Below, piece by piece: positions 34,595-46,235 of a DNA stretch of 64,000 nt. Source of the DNA: Silene latifolia (taxonomy: Eukaryota; Streptophyta; Magnoliopsida; Caryophyllales; Caryophyllaceae). The notes beneath the pieces were generated by a model. That model did not search any database and was not told where the DNA came from. It saw only the letters and a list, made by a program, of their open reading frames with translations. Made by a program: the position numbers and the translations under genes. Each line of letters opens with the position of its first letter. Position 1 is the stretch's first letter. The stretch is from assembly GCF_048544455.1 (NCBI RefSeq), contig NC_133534.1:120924269-120988268 (forward strand). Direction: 5' to 3'.

Positions 34595-35935
34595 TGTAAC
34601 ACCCCCATACTCCGAGTGCCTTACCAGGACCACTCAGGTATGAAGACATCACCATCTCGGTCGCCCGAGGTATGATAATCAAATAGACAAAACAGAAACA
34701 ACATTTATTGTAAATAGTTTAATGAATCAATACAATCCTTGAAACCAAACTGAAAGTACAATACATTATTCCAAACTATTTGTTCTCAACTGAAATGTAA
34801 ATAAATGCTAAACTACAGCGGAAGACTCTATCGTCATGTCGTGGCCATCCCAGCTATCCCAGTACTCATCTCTATACCTGCTCAATATCTGCTCACCATC
34901 CCCGAATGGATCACCGCAGGTTTTACAAAACAACACCGGGGTCAGTACTAATCACACAATCAATATAGATAACAATAATAAGACAAACAGACAAATTTGA
35001 ATGTCACACACACACACACACCACCACCAACTCCCATCATCTCAATATCGACCGTCCACTTTGGACCAACCTCGCCAGTGGGGGACCGCAGCCGTTCCCA
35101 CCTAAGCCCCGCTCATCGTACGAGCGATAACCCTGTCCATTAATGTGCACATCCCCTTCCGTGGCGGGTTCCACGAAGGGCGAAACTAGGGCGTGAAGTC
35201 ACTCCCGCAAGTGACCCCACTCAGCCGAGAACGCATCTCGAGAACCATCAACAGCAATCACAACCACAAACACAGTACAATCATCATACCAAACAACTAA
35301 CTACAGCACATCACCAATATCCCATTATGGGACTAATACTGAGTAGGAAATCCTACCTGGAAAGCACAACACGCAGACGGTATCTACAGCTGTATCAAAA
35401 CGGCTCCTCTACGAATTCTCCTCCTACCATACAACACATAGATGCTACCATTCAATTACTACTCATAAAAACCCCCAATTCCTAAATTAGGGTTTCCTCA
35501 ATCTTAACAAAACATAATATAAATTATATTAAAAGCTTACCCTCGACGCAAGGAATCCAACGACACGAACTACGATACGAACCGACCGTCTGAACTCCGG
35601 GAATTGTCAAGAACGCGATTAGGAAGAAGACTAGTTGCTTTCTCTCTTAAACAGGTTTTAGGTTTTGTAAAAAGTGATTTAGAATAAAGACGAATATGTT
35701 TAAATACCTAAATCGGTTAATTAACAAAACCCGAGAAAAACCCCCGCAAAACCGGACACTCGATCGAGTACCCAAGGTACTCGATCGAGTACCCCCCTAC
35801 TCGATCGAGTGCCCCAGCTACTCGATCGAGTACCCAACAGGTCAGAAACTGTTTTATTCCGCAACTTGCCCTTACTCGACAGAGTAAGGGCTACTCGATA
35901 GAGTACCCCCCAAGACATAAATACGGAGTATTACA
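34595..35935 (-). repeat. Tekay-1 5' LTR
   Basis: 1341 bp. It differs from the 27656 copy mainly by one- to three-base indels, often in homopolymers. Confidence 0.95.
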
Positions 35936-36348
35936 TCAATATTAATCTTTCCTTAATTTCTCTGTTGTTCTTCATTTATTTTGGGTAATTAGAAGATTAT
36001 TTGGGTTTATTTGGAGGATTGACAACCTTCCATCAATCATCAAGTACTTCTATTATTCTTTGCTTTATTATTTGGAATCATCTTCATAGGTATAATTCTC
36101 TCTTAACCTTGTTTAATTATTGTTAATCATTTTCATTTATTCATCATGTTTTGCTTTGCTAGTATGATTGACAACCTTGTTAGCATGTTAAACTTGATAA
36201 TGAGTGAGTAGTTTCCTTAACTAGGGTTAATGGGCAATTAGGGGAAACTAACATGGGGATTGATTCATGCTTAATCTAATATGTTTTCATAATTAATTTG
36301 CTTGCTTGTTGAGATTTCAACTTATGCACATGTTATGTTTGATGAAAT

Positions 36349-37123
36349 TTGTTTGGCTTGGAATACTGCTTTGATGGGAAAATATACATGGTGGATGGCA
36401 TGCAAAGAGGATCATTTATGGATTTGTTGGGTGCATCATTTATATATGAAGCAGCAGGATTGGTTTGAGTATATTCCTAACACGAATACCAGCTGGACTT
36501 GGAGGCAAATTTGTAAAGTGAAGGAGACGTTGAAGCTTGATTATGAGGCAGGCATCTGGGAGCCTACTGGAAATGCTTATAGGCCTGATGCAGGTTATAG
36601 ATGGTTGGTGGGTGAGCATGAGAAGGTGGAGTGGTACCCTGTAATATGGAATAGAATGAATTGGCCTAAACATTCCTTCGTTGCTTGGTTGTTTGTCCTG
36701 GGCAGGTTACTTACAAAAGATAGATTGGTGACGTTTGGAGTAATCACTGATGGAGACTGCGAGTTGTGTGGTGAGGAACTTGAGACTGTAGAGCATTTAT
36801 TTTTTGAATGCAAATATAGTCAGATGTGCTTGGCTTTGATAAATGGCTGGTTGGAAAGTTAAATACCAGTCAGGGACTGTATTCATTGGTGCTGCAGATT
36901 TAAGTATAGGTCACTGCTGAAAAAGAAGTTGATTCATATGGTGGTAGTAGCTCTGATTTATCAGATTTGGAGTATGAGAAATCACTGTCGAGTGGAGCAT
37001 CTGGTATGGCATCCAAGAGTGCTTTTCAGACGGGTTCAGCAACAGGTCAAAGTACGAGCTAATATGAAGATTTGTTCTGTCCCTCATAGATTAGATAATG
37101 ATTGGTGTATTAGATTTAAATGA
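36349..37123 (+). pseudogene. LINE ORF2 C-terminus with RT-associated zinc-binding domain
   Basis: The plus frame runs from the insertion edge (an apparent start upstream at 36302 is LTR sequence). It shows the region found after LINE reverse transcriptases: TSWTWRQICKVKE, PVIWNRMNWPKHSFVAWLF, LLTKDRL and the Cys-His cluster CELCGEELETVEHLFFEC. A TAA at 36860 precedes an in-family continuation (IYQIWSMRNHC) to 37123. It has no catalytic RT and cannot be active. Confidence 0.88.
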
Positions 37124-37250
37124 TGAATTAGTTTGATAACTGAGAGGTGTTGGGAGGAGTAAAGGGTTGGAGTCATTTGTAAGGTGGTGAAAAAGAGTTT
37201 GTAATTGCTACATGATTAATTAATGATATTAACATTCCACCAAAAAAAAA
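36349..37250 (+). mobile_element. 5'-truncated L1-type LINE insertion
   Basis: 902 bp ending in a short A run (37242-37250), flanked by a perfect 15-bp duplication TATGTTTGATGAAAT (36334-36348 and 37251-37265) of LTR D. Only the 3' end of ORF2 is present, as is typical of target-primed insertion stopping early. Confidence 0.95.
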
Positions 37251-37322
37251 TATGTTTGATGAAATGCGAGCCTATGAATCCTTGAATTTTTTACCCATTA
37301 CCTATCTCTTCAATGAGACTTG

Positions 37323-38828
37323 TGATACCCGTCATTGTGAGTACCAAAAATAAGATTTATAATTTCCTATTAAAACAAACCTATGCTAGTGGTAACAGGG
37401 TCGAAGCACAAGGAGGCGAATGTAATTTCTAATTGTCTAGTTTAGTCTAAGGTAACGAAGGTGGGGGTTGATTTGATTTGGTCTATACTAATAGCAAATA
37501 AAGATAATAAACTAAATAAAAAAAATAAAACAGATAGAGAAGGGGTAATAGGATGGTCAGCTCGTTATAGTTTCGGCGGCAGCATACTAAACAAGTCTAA
37601 ATCAAACACATGAGGCGGGAAATAAAGAGGTCCTCTCGGTCCACTCTTAACTAATAGCATCTTTCGATCTCGCTATAGGTCCCTAATATCACTAATACTA
37701 ACTTTCGTCCTGAAAAGTGACTAACGGTCTAAACTTTACCTATCTTTCGATCTCAGCATAGTTTAGTCATTTTAATTGGTGATCTAACAACTGTCCCTAT
37801 CTTTCGATCTAATGGGTCAGTCGTATCCTAAACATTCAACTAGTCGGATGCATTCGATTCGTCAAACACGACATTTAAATAAATTAAAACGAGGGTAAAC
37901 CTCACGAGGTCAGTCGATCGACCAAGTATGTCGGTCGATCGACCAACACGCGAATCAGGCCGTGTTCATTATATTGCCGCCTATACTATAATTCCCCTAC
38001 ATCCTAGCACAAACTATTTATCTACTCATACTAATGACGATAACAACAATAAAACTAATAAAATAGACAGAAGAATTCGTGCTTGAAATAATGGAACAAA
38101 AAATTAACATAAACGATGAATCGGTTTTGGGAAACTAACTAGCAATTCTATCCTACAAAGCAATAATAAATCAAACTGAATTATTAGCAGAAGAATACCG
38201 ATTGGAATTGCAGCAAGAGATCCAGAAACCGAATGCGAGAGTAATTGTACGAAATAGTATTTAAAAACCCTAATTATTGAATGTTGGAAAACTGGCTAAA
38301 GAACTAGTAAAAACTCAATGCATAATCTGATGTTCTAGGTTACGTTATATAGAAAATATACGTAACACTTATTATCAAAACCTAAACACAATGGGCTTGA
38401 GTTTCCTCGATCATTTAATTCTCGTCTGGGATAGCGGCTTGGTCGATCGACTAAGAGTGGCGGTCGATCGACTTAATAACAGTGTACAGTAGCTTCTGGA
38501 ACCCGCAAGTTGGTCGATCGACTGAAGGCAGTGGTCGATCGACTGAAGTAGCTGACACTTGACTTCCAATTTCTCGTGTATTTGTCTTTTGGGCTTTGAA
38601 TTGCGCACCAAGCTCGTTCCTTAAGTGAATACTTCACGGCAAAATGCAATGCAGGATACTCGGGGACGGATTTAGCTCGATTTCCATTGGATTCTTCACA
38701 TGTCTGCAATAATGTACAAAAACACGAAAGTAGACGGAAATGGGGGAAATGGTAGCTTAAACTACGCGAATGAGCTCTGAAATGCGTGGAAAATAGGATG
38801 TAAAACATCATATAAAAGACACGCATCA
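37323..38828 (-). repeat. TG2 3' LTR
   Basis: 1506 bp. Palindrome pairs are centred at 37917.5/37938.5, 38446.5/38467.5 and 38517.5/38538.5, each exactly 21 bp apart. Confidence 0.93.
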
Positions 38829-38867
38829 AACTTCCCCAAACCAAACCCTTGCTTGTCCCCAAGCAAG
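38829..38867 (-). promoter_or_regulatory. TG2 polypurine tract with adjacent hairpin
   Basis: Same as TG1: hairpin 38848-38867 (8-bp stem, GGGA loop on the minus strand), then a 19-nt GGTTTGGTTTGGGGAAGTT tract. Confidence 0.85.
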
Positions 38868-41046
38868 AACTAGACTCGATCTAATGATCTAATGGAACGA
38901 GTTCAATCTCAGAGCGAATTACAACATGTAAAGGCTAAACCAATTTAATGCAATAACTAACAATCAATTAGTAATGCGAATCATGCAAACGAGTTATGTA
39001 GTCGTTAAAAACCGCTGAACCGTCAACTGTAGGGACTTATCAAATCGGACTCTCATGGGTCGCTCATATCACACATAAGCACTTGTGAAAATATAAAAGG
39101 ATAGAAAGAATTCATTTTGTACAGACTCTCACCTAACTACGACCTATAAGAACATGTCTGCAATATAATATGAAAACAATCTCTACAACCGTACATACGC
39201 ATTCCAACCAACAAAAGACCATGACACATGACGAGGTATATGTGGGATATGTGAGGTATGTGTAAGAAGAGGGAAAACATATATGGAAAAGTGGAGGTAC
39301 AGGTGATCAAGCTAGTACCCAAACGGAACCACATGGCAACATCCAACTTCTTGCTCAAAATCAAATGAAACGGTGCTATAGCAAGCACAAATCTCAAAGT
39401 CTCCAGGTATAAAAGTAATCAACTAACTCCCCATAAGATATGAATAATACATGGGAGCAAAAATCGCCATAAGATAAGGATTGAATTATGCGAATTGATT
39501 CTTTCTTTTTCTTTCGAACTCCAGTCGATCGACCATCATGGGCAGTCGATCGACTGCTTTGAACAGTACATAACTCTTTTTTTCTTTTTCGAATCATTTT
39601 TATTTTCTTTTTGTTTCTTTTCAACTTCTTTCCTCCTTCATTCTTTTTATCCAACTAAATCTCAAATAAGAGCAAATGGCTACCAAAAACGAAGTGACAA
39701 TCCCAAGAACATAGACTACCAGCTTGACAAAGGACAGGCTAAATGTAGGATGTAGCAAATAGGACAAAAAGGATATTTTTGGCAGTGTGGAGTTCATGGG
39801 TAAAATGAATAAAGGGAAACCTCTACCACATGTGTCGACAGACCACAAACCGAATGCATACATGTATTAAGCAGATTAAGTTCATATTTATGCACATTGA
39901 TGTAACATGTCTCATAAGGAGTACTACTCATATTCCTAAATAAACCGCTCATAGATGTCACCAGTTATAGGCTCGAATAACTCAGAATATATAAGTAGTT
40001 TGCCAAAAATCTAAGTCAAGTCTCAAGTCCAGCAAATAAATTAACGAAAGCTCGTAGGTATGCACTTATATGATTCTACTAATAACATGTTAATCAAGCA
40101 AGGCTTAGGCAAAAACAAATGCAAATGCAATATCATCATGGAAATACTACCGTTCCGACTCAAACTATATGCTAAAATAAACGTGCAATTTTATGAAATT
40201 TTTTTGAAATTTTTCAATTTTTTTTGGATTTTTGTATATAAGAATGAAATAAAAAAGCAATGCAAGCAGAAAATGTAAACGTGAATGCAAGCAAATGATA
40301 TGCGACACAAAACCCTTCCCCAAACCAAATCGCACAATGTCCCCATTGTGCAAAATCATGTAATGAAGAAAAGAGAAACGGGAAATTGCGAGAAAATAAA
40401 CATGACATGAAGTGGAAATCGGGAACTCACAAGACTTTAAGCGCAGCAAAGGAAACCTCCCCAAACCAGCGTGAGCTCGGAGGTCTCAGTAGCCAGCAGT
40501 GCTACTAATAAGTACCTGAAAAGACAACAATACCACGCATAAAACCGAGAAAGACAATAATGAAGCGGTATTATGAGCATAATTGAGAAAAATTGAAGAA
40601 ATAAACAAAATGACGGAAGATAAAGTGGAGTAGAAAACTCCCTTAATTCCGCAAATCGACCAAACATAGCAGGAGAGAGGTCGGGAACAAGTACAACAGT
40701 GCAGGGCGGTCGATCGACCACATCACTCAGTCGATCGACCGAGGTGAATGGAACAGTAGCTCCTGGAAACTGCAGACCAGTCGATCGACTATATAACCCA
40801 GTCGATCGACTGAAAATATTGTTGTACTTCAGATTTCTTCGTATTTGCTCAATTACTTGAGCTAATGAGGTCTAAAAACCTGCAAGTGCACAATAATACG
40901 CGTCCAAAATTGCGCAAAACCCAAAATAAAGTCTAAAGCGTATAAAATCCTAAGCAAGCAAAATAAAATGCGAAGTTCCGCGCACACAAAAGCAATAAAA
41001 AGTGTCTTATAAAAGCAAATAGAATGTTTGTAAAACATGTGATCAA
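38868..41046 (-). other. TG2 3' non-coding region
   Basis: No credible coding. It carries palindrome pairs at 39528.5/39550.5, 40713.5/40734.5 and 40784.5/40805.5, the internal hairpin-purine module at 40313-40351, and a T-rich tract near 39575-39650. Confidence 0.75.
40313..40351 (-). promoter_or_regulatory. TG2 internal hairpin-purine-tract module
   Basis: Perfect 8-bp stem GCACAATG/CATTGTGC at 40332-40351 with GGGA loop, then GATTTGGTTTGGGGAAGGG; identical in layout to TG1 4401-4439. Confidence 0.65.
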
Positions 41047-42674
41047 CTAGTAGTTGATCAAGGACGGCCACGGAATGGCCCACTTGGTCGGCTTCTGGCT
41101 ACTAGAGGTAGCCTCAACGGTGCTTATCTTATCAGTTGTACCCTTCTTAGCTTCCACGTCCGTATGGCTCAACGGATCAACACTTTCATCATCTCCCCAG
41201 TCAATGACCTCTTCTTGCTCATCAAAGTCCAAGTCGGACTCCCTTGCCTTGACCGGCTCGTCATCAACTTCTTCATCAGTGCCATAGCTGAGGCAACCAA
41301 GACCTCCTCTTTGAATGATCGGCTTCTTCACAGCTGGAGCGACTTGCGGCTCTTCCTTCCCTAAACCAGCTCCTACAATATCAGAAATAGACAAATCTTC
41401 CTCCAATTTGCTCCCAATCCGAGGCGGAGGGGTTATGACAGGAATAGGAGTAGAGACAGGCATATCAGGAAGTATAAAATAAGATTTCTTTTCAGAAACC
41501 GTATTGCAAGTCACAAGCCACATGGGGTCTTTCTTCTTAGCAGGTTGGGCAAAAACAATGGAATGCTTCCATACTTTAAAAGTCAAGGTACCCGAACCAA
41601 CATCTATGACTACACCAGCAGTGTGCAGAAATGGCCTACCCAAAGTAATGGGAATATGGGCATCCTCAAACATGTCAAGTACGACGAAGTCAACAGGGAA
41701 GAAGAACTTCCCTATTTGCACGAGGATGTCCTCTAAGACTCCTATTGGCTGGACCGCAGATCGGTCAGCCATCTATACTATCATATCTGTCACTGCAAAC
41801 CTAGTCAATTTGAGCTTCCTAGCAAGACTCAAGGGCATTATACTTATACTAGCTCCTAAGTCACATAATGCCTTCTCAATAAAGAAGGTACCTATATTGC
41901 AAGGAACAGAAAAACTACCCGGGTCTTCTAGCTTGTGAGGTGTAGCGTGAGACAAATAAGAGCATGACTCTTTGTTTAATGCGACAGTATGCACATTTTC
42001 AAGTGACTTTTTCTTAGACAAGAGTTGTTTCATGAATTTAGTATAGGCAGGCACTTGATTAACTAACTCAAGGAAAGGCACTTGTACATTCAAGCTACGA
42101 ATAACTTTTTCAAATTTATTGAAAGATACCTGTTCCTTCGTCGGCACTAGTCTTTCCGGATATGGGGCTGTAAGAAGTAGCTTAGCCCTCTCCTCTAAAT
42201 TGCGCATACCGGTATCCGTGGACTTAGGCTGGAAGTCCACTACTTTCTCCTTGTTGAAGCTTGAACCCTCTTCAGAACGTCTCAAATGTGAACCATTGAT
42301 CGACATCAGGTCGTACTTCGGAGCCGGGACTGACCCATCAGCACTCGGGTCTTTCCCCAATATTTTCGGGGCTGTCGTACTCGAAACAAATGATTTCTCA
42401 AGTTGTCGGGCATCGGAGGACGAAAAATCTCATTATCAGCAGCGATCTCAGTCGATCGACCAGTGATGTCGATCGATCGAGTTGAACAGACCGAAGCTTC
42501 AGAACTTGCACTTGATCGATCGACGGGTATGTCAGTCGATCGACTGATATACCTGGTAGACGCCTTTTTCTTTCCTTCGCTCGTTCCAGCTTTGTTTTGA
42601 CTCGGTTTTGCCTCATCTTTTGCAGTGGCATCCTCGACCATAGCAGGCCCCTCCAGGGTGGACCCACTCCTCAA
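41047..42674 (-). pseudogene. TG2 protease region
   Basis: Linker with palindrome-coded S-x-D-R-S repeats (42306-42674), then, after a frameshift near 42330, an ORF 41773-42360 with VPFLELVNQVPAYTKFM and the retropepsin active site DLGA (residues 167-170 of that ORF). TAG at 41773-41775 ends it exactly as in TG1. The next frame (41047-41772) starts MADRSAVQPIG and gives the protease tail (FVVLDMFEDAHIPITLGRPFL) and an acidic C-terminus ending SLINY. Confidence 0.87.
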
Positions 42675-42839
42675 AGTTATGGCATTTAGGGTCTCTTTTT
42701 GGTCAGTTTAGGCCGGTAAGTGTCCCGGAGCTCGAGTGGTATTCTTGCTAGCCAATTGAGCAATTTGGCTCTCTAGCATCTTCATCCCTGCCTCTCTAGC
42801 TTGGGACTCCTTCAGCAATAAGTTCTTCAACTCGGTGAA

Positions 42840-44117
42840 CTAGGAATTTTTGGATTGTTGTTGCTGCGGCACATAGGGAGGTTTTTGATATGGTTGCTTG
42901 TGAGGGGGCACATAAGCTTGCTGCTGCTGCTGTTGTAAACGTTGAGTCGGATTCAGGACATTCTGGCTACTCCACCTCAAGTTGGGGTGGACATTCGGCT
43001 CATAGTACGTGTTTGTCTGCCTATAGTGTTGAAAGGCAGCACTCGACTCAAAGGGGACAGAAAAATTCTCTGAGACATGCCCCTCAGCTCCACATCTTCT
43101 ACAGAAGAAAGGACCGTCTGAAACAGCATTAACATGGTACATCCCTCCTTTAGAAGCTCCTCCCAACTCGTATTTGTCAAACCTTGCAGTGAGAGCTTCT
43201 AGTGTAGCAACAGAGGAAGATTCAGCAGCTCTCCTCTGGTTTCCTCTCGAATTCCCATATTCAGCCTTATGAGTGGCCAAATCATCAATGATCTTCCACC
43301 CCTTAGTCTCTCCCATGTTCTCAGCAAATCGGACATTAGCTGCAGCATCCAAAATAGCCCTCTGATCGTCATACAACCCATTATAGAACTGATTGCAAAG
43401 ACTCCATTTTTCGAACCCATGGTGTGGTATGGTTCGCACCAGTTTCTTGAAACGGACCCAAGCTTCATGAAAGTTCTCATCAGACCCCTGTTTAAAGCTC
43501 GTGATCTGAGCTCTAATGGCATTCGTCTTCGAGGCAGAGAAGTACTTTTTGTAAAATGCCAGGGCTAAGAAATTCCAGTCGGTGATCCCATGAGCGGCTC
43601 GATCCAGATCTCTATACCACTCTCTTGCAGCATCACGAAGAGAGAAAATGAACATGGTCTCCTTGATCTGGTCTTGGGTCACACCGGTCGGCGGGGGTAT
43701 AGAGCAGCAATAATCAATAAAAATCTCCATATGCTTGGCTGCATCTTCATTTGCAGCTCCCCCGAACTGGTTCCTCTTAACCAGGTTAATATAGGAAGGC
43801 TTCGGCTCGAATTTTCTCGCCTCCCCTGGTAGTTCGAATCCTTTGTAGAGGTTTGCAGCTGTCGGCTCTAAGTGACTAGCAATAGTTGCTTCTTCAGCCA
43901 TGACTGGAATTTCTAGCGAAGTGACTGTCTTAGCTGAAGAAGTAGAGGCAGGAGATGTAGGTGGATCTTCTTCGAATAGAGCGTTCTCGTAGTAACTTGA
44001 CAGAGTACTCAGCTCTTCCTCAGTTGGTAATACCCTTTGTGATCGTCTCAACTCGCGCAAGGATTTCTCGATCTCCAGATTGAATGATACTAGTTCACCA
44101 CCCTGTGACCTGCGCAT
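42840..44117 (-). CDS. TG2 gag (425 aa, intact frame)
   Basis: Gag of an Athila-type element. It starts MRRSQGGELVSF at 44117, as in TG1. Capsid core at residues 140-250 (IFSLRDAAREWYRDLD, AFYKKYFSASKT, NFHEAWVRFKKLVRTIPHHG). A Cys-His knuckle at 339-352 reads CRRCGAEGHVSENF: the last Cys is replaced by Phe, so zinc and RNA binding may be impaired. A Gln/Pro-rich tail follows. The stop after SKNS at 42840 replaces the FTELKNLLLKESQ continuation seen in TG1, so the gag-protease fusion is also lost. Confidence 0.9.
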   Translation of the reverse strand: MRRSQGGELVSFNLEIEKSLRELRRSQRVLPTEEELSTLSSYYENALFEEDPPTSPASTSSAKTVTSLEIPVMAEEATIASHLEPTAANLYKGFELPGEARKFEPKPSYINLVKRNQFGGAANEDAAKHMEIFIDYCCSIPPPTGVTQDQIKETMFIFSLRDAAREWYRDLDRAAHGITDWNFLALAFYKKYFSASKTNAIRAQITSFKQGSDENFHEAWVRFKKLVRTIPHHGFEKWSLCNQFYNGLYDDQRAILDAAANVRFAENMGETKGWKIIDDLATHKAEYGNSRGNQRRAAESSSVATLEALTARFDKYELGGASKGGMYHVNAVSDGPFFCRRCGAEGHVSENFSVPFESSAAFQHYRQTNTYYEPNVHPNLRWSSQNVLNPTQRLQQQQQQAYVPPHKQPYQKPPYVPQQQQSKNS

Positions 44118-44219
44118 AAGAAGAATCTACAAAAAGAATATAAGAAAAGTTTAAGGAACGGAAGTCCCTTAAACTAAAGAAAGACTAAATAAAAACAACT
44201 AAAAATTAGAACAATTGCC

Positions 44220-44237
44220 TCCCCGGCAACGGCACCA
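44220..44237 (-). promoter_or_regulatory. TG2 primer-binding site (tRNA-Asp type)
   Basis: Minus strand TGGTGCCGTTGCCGGGGA, five bases inside the 5' LTR; better kept than in TG1. Confidence 0.85.
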
Positions 44238-44242
44238 AAATT

Positions 44243-45722
44243 TGATACCCGTCGTTGTGAGTACCAAAAATAAGATTTATAATTTCCTATTAAAACTAAC
44301 CTAGGCTAGTGGTAACAGGGTCGAACCACAAGGAGGCGAATGTAATTTTTAATTGTCTAGTTTAGTCTAAGGTAACGAAGGTGGGGGTTGATTTGATTTG
44401 GTCTATACTAATAGCAAATAAAGATAATAAACTAAATAAACAGATAAAACAGATAGAGAAGGGGTACTAGGATGGTCAGCTCGTTATAGTTTTTGAAGAT
44501 ACTAAACAGGTCTAAATCAAACACATGAGGCGGGAAATAAAGAGGTCCTCTCGGTCCACTCTTAACGAATAGCATCTTTCGATCTCGCTATAGGTCCCTA
44601 ATATCACTAATACTAACTTTCGTCCTTAAAAGTGACTAACGGTCTAAATTTTACCTATCTTTCGATCTCAGCATAGTTTAGTCATTTTAATTGGTGATCT
44701 AACAACTGTCCCTATCTTTCGATCTAATGGGTCAGTCGTATCCTAAACATTCAACTAGTCGCATGCATTCGATTCGTCAAACACAATATTTAAATCAATT
44801 AAAACGAGGGTAAACCTCACGAGGTCAGTCGATCGACCAACACGCGAATTAGGCCGTGTTCATTATATTGCCGCCTATACTATATTTCCCCTACATCCTA
44901 GCACAAACTATTTAGCTACTCATACTAAGGATGATAACAACAATAAAACTAATAAAATAGACAGAAGAATTCATGCTTGAATTAATGGAACAAACAATTA
45001 ACATAAACGATGAATCGGTCTTGGGAAACTAACTAGCAATTCTATCCTACAAAGCAATAATAAAGCAAACTGAATTATTAGCAGAAGAATACCGATTGAA
45101 ATTGCAGCAAGAGATCCAAAAACCGAATGCGAGAGTAATTGTACGAAAAAGTATTTAAAAACCCTAATTATTGAATGTTTGAAAACTGGCTAAAGAACTA
45201 GTAAAAACTCAATGCATAATCTGATGTTCTAGGTTACGTTATATAGAAAATATACGTAACACTTATTATCAAAACCTAAACACAATGGGCTTGAGTTTCC
45301 TCGATCTTTTAATTCTCGTCTGGGATAGCGGCTTGGTCGATTGACTAAGAGTGGCGGTCGATCGACTTAATAACAGTGTACAGTAGCTTCTGGAACCCGC
45401 AAGTTGGTCGATCGACTGAAGGCAGTGGTCGATCGACTGAAGTAGCTGACACTTGACTTCCAATTTCTCGTGTATTTGTCTTTTGGGCTTTGAATTGCGC
45501 ACCAAGCTCGTTCCTTAAGTGAATACTTCACGCCAAAATGCAATGCAGGATACTCGGGGACGGATTTAGCTCGATTTCCACTGGATTCTTCACATGTCTG
45601 CAATAATGTACAAAAACACGAAAGTAGACGGAAATGGGGGAAATGGTAGCTTAAACTACGCGAATGAGCTCTGAAATGCGTGGAAAATAGGATGTAAAAC
45701 ATCATATAAAAGACACGCATCA
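44243..45722 (-). repeat. TG2 5' LTR
   Basis: 1480 bp. It lacks one 21-bp palindrome unit present in the 3' LTR (compare 44827-44845 with 37914-37945). Possible TATA box on the minus strand at 45240-45245. Confidence 0.92.
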
Positions 45723-46235
45723 ACTTGTAAGCTTATACACCAACTCGAGTCCTATTAGACTATGCATATAGTTGAATAGGAAGGACTAAGTCGACTTGGA
45801 GGTGTTGTACAATCTAATCGATTCGGCTCCGGAACCCAAACCTTCTTAGGGATTGTAAGCTTATACACCAACTCGATCCCATCACAACAATAAGTGCTTG
45901 CATCTAGTAGAGAACATGTTTGTATTATCAACTCCCATTAATCCCCTATGAACCCATGACACTCTAATGCTTTTAATCAATTGTTTACATCTCATTTTAA
46001 TTACTTTGCTTGTTTTTAATATTCTACTTTTATATTGTTGATTAGTTTAGTTGATCTCCTATCTCAACCCAAATTATGACGCCCTTAGACACAACCATTT
46101 GCATCTGAAAATCCTACATCAATACCCGTCCCTTGGGATCCGACCTTTACTTGCCTCTTTGCTAAGAGTAGTTTTTGAAGTTATAAATATTGTTTTGGTT
46201 AGGTAGCTTTTGACGACGAGTTCTATACCGCACCA

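Larger units (their letters stand above)
27656..35935 (-). mobile_element. Tekay-1: Ty3/gypsy chromovirus
   Basis: 8.3 kb, minus orientation, TGTAACACCCCC...GTATTACA, with the duplication tcaat at 27651-27655 and 35936-35940. LTRs 27656-28981 and 34595-35935 are almost identical. It has the full gene order gag, protease, RT, RNase H, integrase, chromodomain, tRNA-iMet primer site and polypurine tract. It is structurally complete but frame-broken at several points by single-base indels. The chromodomain and RT type indicate the Tekay/Del lineage. Confidence 0.95.
37323..45722 (-). mobile_element. TG2: second Athila-type element with gag and protease only
   Basis: 8.4 kb, TGATACCC...GCATCA, duplication acttg (37318-37322 and 45723-45727). 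Same family and layout as TG1: LTRs, 2.2 kb 3' non-coding region, protease, gag, primer site, and no RT, RNase H or integrase. It interrupts LTR D. The two LTRs (1506 and 1480 bp) differ mostly by one 21-bp unit and a 5-base net complex change. Confidence 0.93.
27330..46235 (+). mobile_element. LTR D: Athila-like LTR split by three insertions
   Basis: Four pieces of one B-type LTR: 27330-27655, 35941-36348, 37266-37322 and 45728-46235. Together they give the LTR from its CCGAGCG cluster to its end (GCACCA). They are separated by Tekay-1, the LINE and TG2. What follows 46235 is CACTA transposase sequence rather than a primer site, so this is a 3' or solo LTR. Its left part was separated by element B and is outside the window. 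A TATA box lies at 27534-27541. Confidence 0.85.

Noticed and set aside
36302..36348. Apparent start of the LINE ORF at 36302
   Set aside because: The first 47 bases are LTR D sequence including the target duplication, so this start is an accident of the insertion.
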